From Ruminococcaceae bacterium UBA5423 (GTDB lineage: Bacteria > Bacillota > Clostridia > Oscillospirales > Acutalibacteraceae): a stretch of DNA of 6,888 bases. Of the stretch, positions 5,934 to 6,888 are shown piece by piece. Position 1 is the first letter of the stretch; each line of letters starts with the position of its first letter. The notes beneath the pieces were generated by a model, which saw nothing but the letters and a program-made list of their open reading frames with translations, was not told the origin of the DNA and ran no database searches. The DNA lies in assembly GCA_002409375.1 (NCBI GenBank), contig DHNF01000073.1, forward strand, positions 13,480 through 20,367, in the 5' to 3' direction. A program made the translations under genes and the position numbers.

Positions 5934-5937
5934 AATA

Positions 5938-6888
5938 TTATTGCCTTTTCAGCCATTCCTCATATTCCTGCAATGTCATTTTCTCTGCCGTTACTTCATC
6001 ACGGAATTTTCGGGCAAGCTCCGCCCAAGCCTGAAAATCCTCTTTTGTCATCTTCTTGTATTTTATTCTTGCAAAGTGTGTTTTGTAAGCCCTGTTATAC
6101 GCCTGAATAACCGGACTGTTTTCAACCTTTGCCTGATACACCTTTGCCGAACCAATCTCTTTACAGGTCTTTCCTGTATCCTGAAACAAGCGGTTGCAAT
6201 ACTCCGAATTGCCATGCACGGTGATCGCGGGGAAGTATTTGCCGCAGCTTCTGCATTGCTTAAAAGTCAATTCCCGCTTGACAATCTCACGCAAAAAGAA
6301 ATCCACAATATCACCAATGGTTTTCGGGTACAACACTTCGGCAAACGTATTGATGTCAACACGTTCAAAGTCCGTGGAGATCGGCTTGAAATCAAACCTG
6401 TCGTTTACTCCGGCGTATTTATCCTCATACAGATTCGCCATTTTCTTTTGGATAGGCTTATCGGGTGACAGCACATCCAATACCTTTGATAAAATGGCTT
6501 TCATTCCGTGTTGAAATGTAATGATGTTCATAGGGATATGCGTTAAGTCTTTGTATCTGAATGTGATGGATTCACCCTTTGCGTAGCGGTCTAATCGGTC
6601 AAACCAATCTATACGCAAAAGCTCAAAATAAACGTGCTTGCTTGCGAGGCTATCAAAATCTCTTTTCAGTGAGGGCGGGATTTCTCTGGCGGTATCGCCT
6701 CCACCGCCCAAGCTTTGCACATCTTTCCCTATGCGGTTAAAAATGTCAAAATAATCGTCCATATTCATATACAGCAGATCAAGCAGACTTTGGGAAAGCT
6801 CAAAGTCTTTTTTTATTGCTCTTTTTGTGGCGTAAAAAGCTGTATCGCATTCCCAAACAAAAAACTCCCTGCCGCCGCTTACATAAAT
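5938..6888 (-). CDS. DUF6076-type protein with zinc-ribbon-like cysteines, 5' end cut by window edge
   Basis: The frame stays open from the stop at 5938 to the right edge, giving at least 316 residues. The ATG at 6768 is probably internal: it has no clear ribosome site, and the 40 codons upstream read as ordinary protein (for example GGREFFVWECDTAFYATKRA). The visible protein is mostly helical and charged. Near the C-terminus, C212 and C215 (CRSCGKYF), C231 (EYCNR) and C242 (GKTCKEIG) form a likely zinc site like that of CGNR-type fingers. The tail (YNRAYKTHFARIKYKKMTKEDFQAW, quoted in parts: AYNRAYKTHFARI, TKEDFQAWAELAR, LQEYEEWLKRQ) matches the conserved end of DUF6076 proteins as recalled. 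No signal peptide or membrane segment is visible, so it is probably cytoplasmic. Function is unknown; nucleic-acid binding is only a guess. The gene is followed after 161 bp by the protease gene on the same strand. Confidence 0.8.
   Translation of the reverse strand: MYVSGGREFFVWECDTAFYATKRAIKKDFELSQSLLDLLYMNMDDYFDIFNRIGKDVQSLGGGGDTAREIPPSLKRDFDSLASKHVYFELLRIDWFDRLDRYAKGESITFRYKDLTHIPMNIITFQHGMKAILSKVLDVLSPDKPIQKKMANLYEDKYAGVNDRFDFKPISTDFERVDINTFAEVLYPKTIGDIVDFFLREIVKRELTFKQCRSCGKYFPAITVHGNSEYCNRLFQDTGKTCKEIGSAKVYQAKVENSPVIQAYNRAYKTHFARIKYKKMTKEDFQAWAELARKFRDEVTAEKMTLQEYEEWLKRQ

Noticed and set aside
5941..6468. Rightward frame of 175 codons
   Set aside because: It is wholly antisense to the DUF6076-type gene, lacks recognisable domains and lacks a good ribosome site.

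Overview
The window looks like chromosome from an endospore-forming member of the Bacillota, probably a clostridium. The evidence is a spore photoproduct lyase homologue, purine-rich Shine-Dalgarno sites, AT-rich intergenic DNA and protein families typical of clostridia. It carries six protein genes, one of them cut by the right edge. No tRNA, rRNA, CRISPR array or transposase gene was seen.

Left part (1-2243): an AraC-family regulator with a PocR-type sensory domain is read leftwards and ends in a clear intrinsic terminator. It is divergent from a radical-SAM protein of the spore photoproduct lyase family, read rightwards. For both genes the longest open frame is probably too long. The regulator has a good vegetative promoter whose expected start site lies at or past the outer start codon. 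The lyase has a Shine-Dalgarno site and a TTG codon exactly where homologues begin, preceded by a possible sporulation (sigma-G-like) promoter. The lyase keeps the cluster-binding CxxxCxxC motif, but has serine where the characterised enzymes have their hydrogen-donor cysteine.

Middle (2275-3187): a maltose/galactoside-type O-acetyltransferase gene converges on the lyase gene. Behind it is a 358-bp gene-free stretch with three separate palindromes, the last a 26-bp near-perfect hairpin with a four-base loop. These look like interspersed REP-like or miniature mobile sequences.

Right part (3188-6888), all leftward: a 5'-truncated DUF6076-type protein with a zinc-ribbon-like cysteine set, then a secreted subtilisin-family (S8) protease with prodomain and C-terminal beta domain, then a lipoprotein whose C-terminal half resembles PrcB-type domains. 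The protease and lipoprotein genes are 78 bp apart on one strand and could be co-transcribed. Pairing a subtilase with a PrcB-like lipoprotein recalls the dentilisin (PrtP/PrcB) arrangement of oral treponemes, and is the most system-like hint here.
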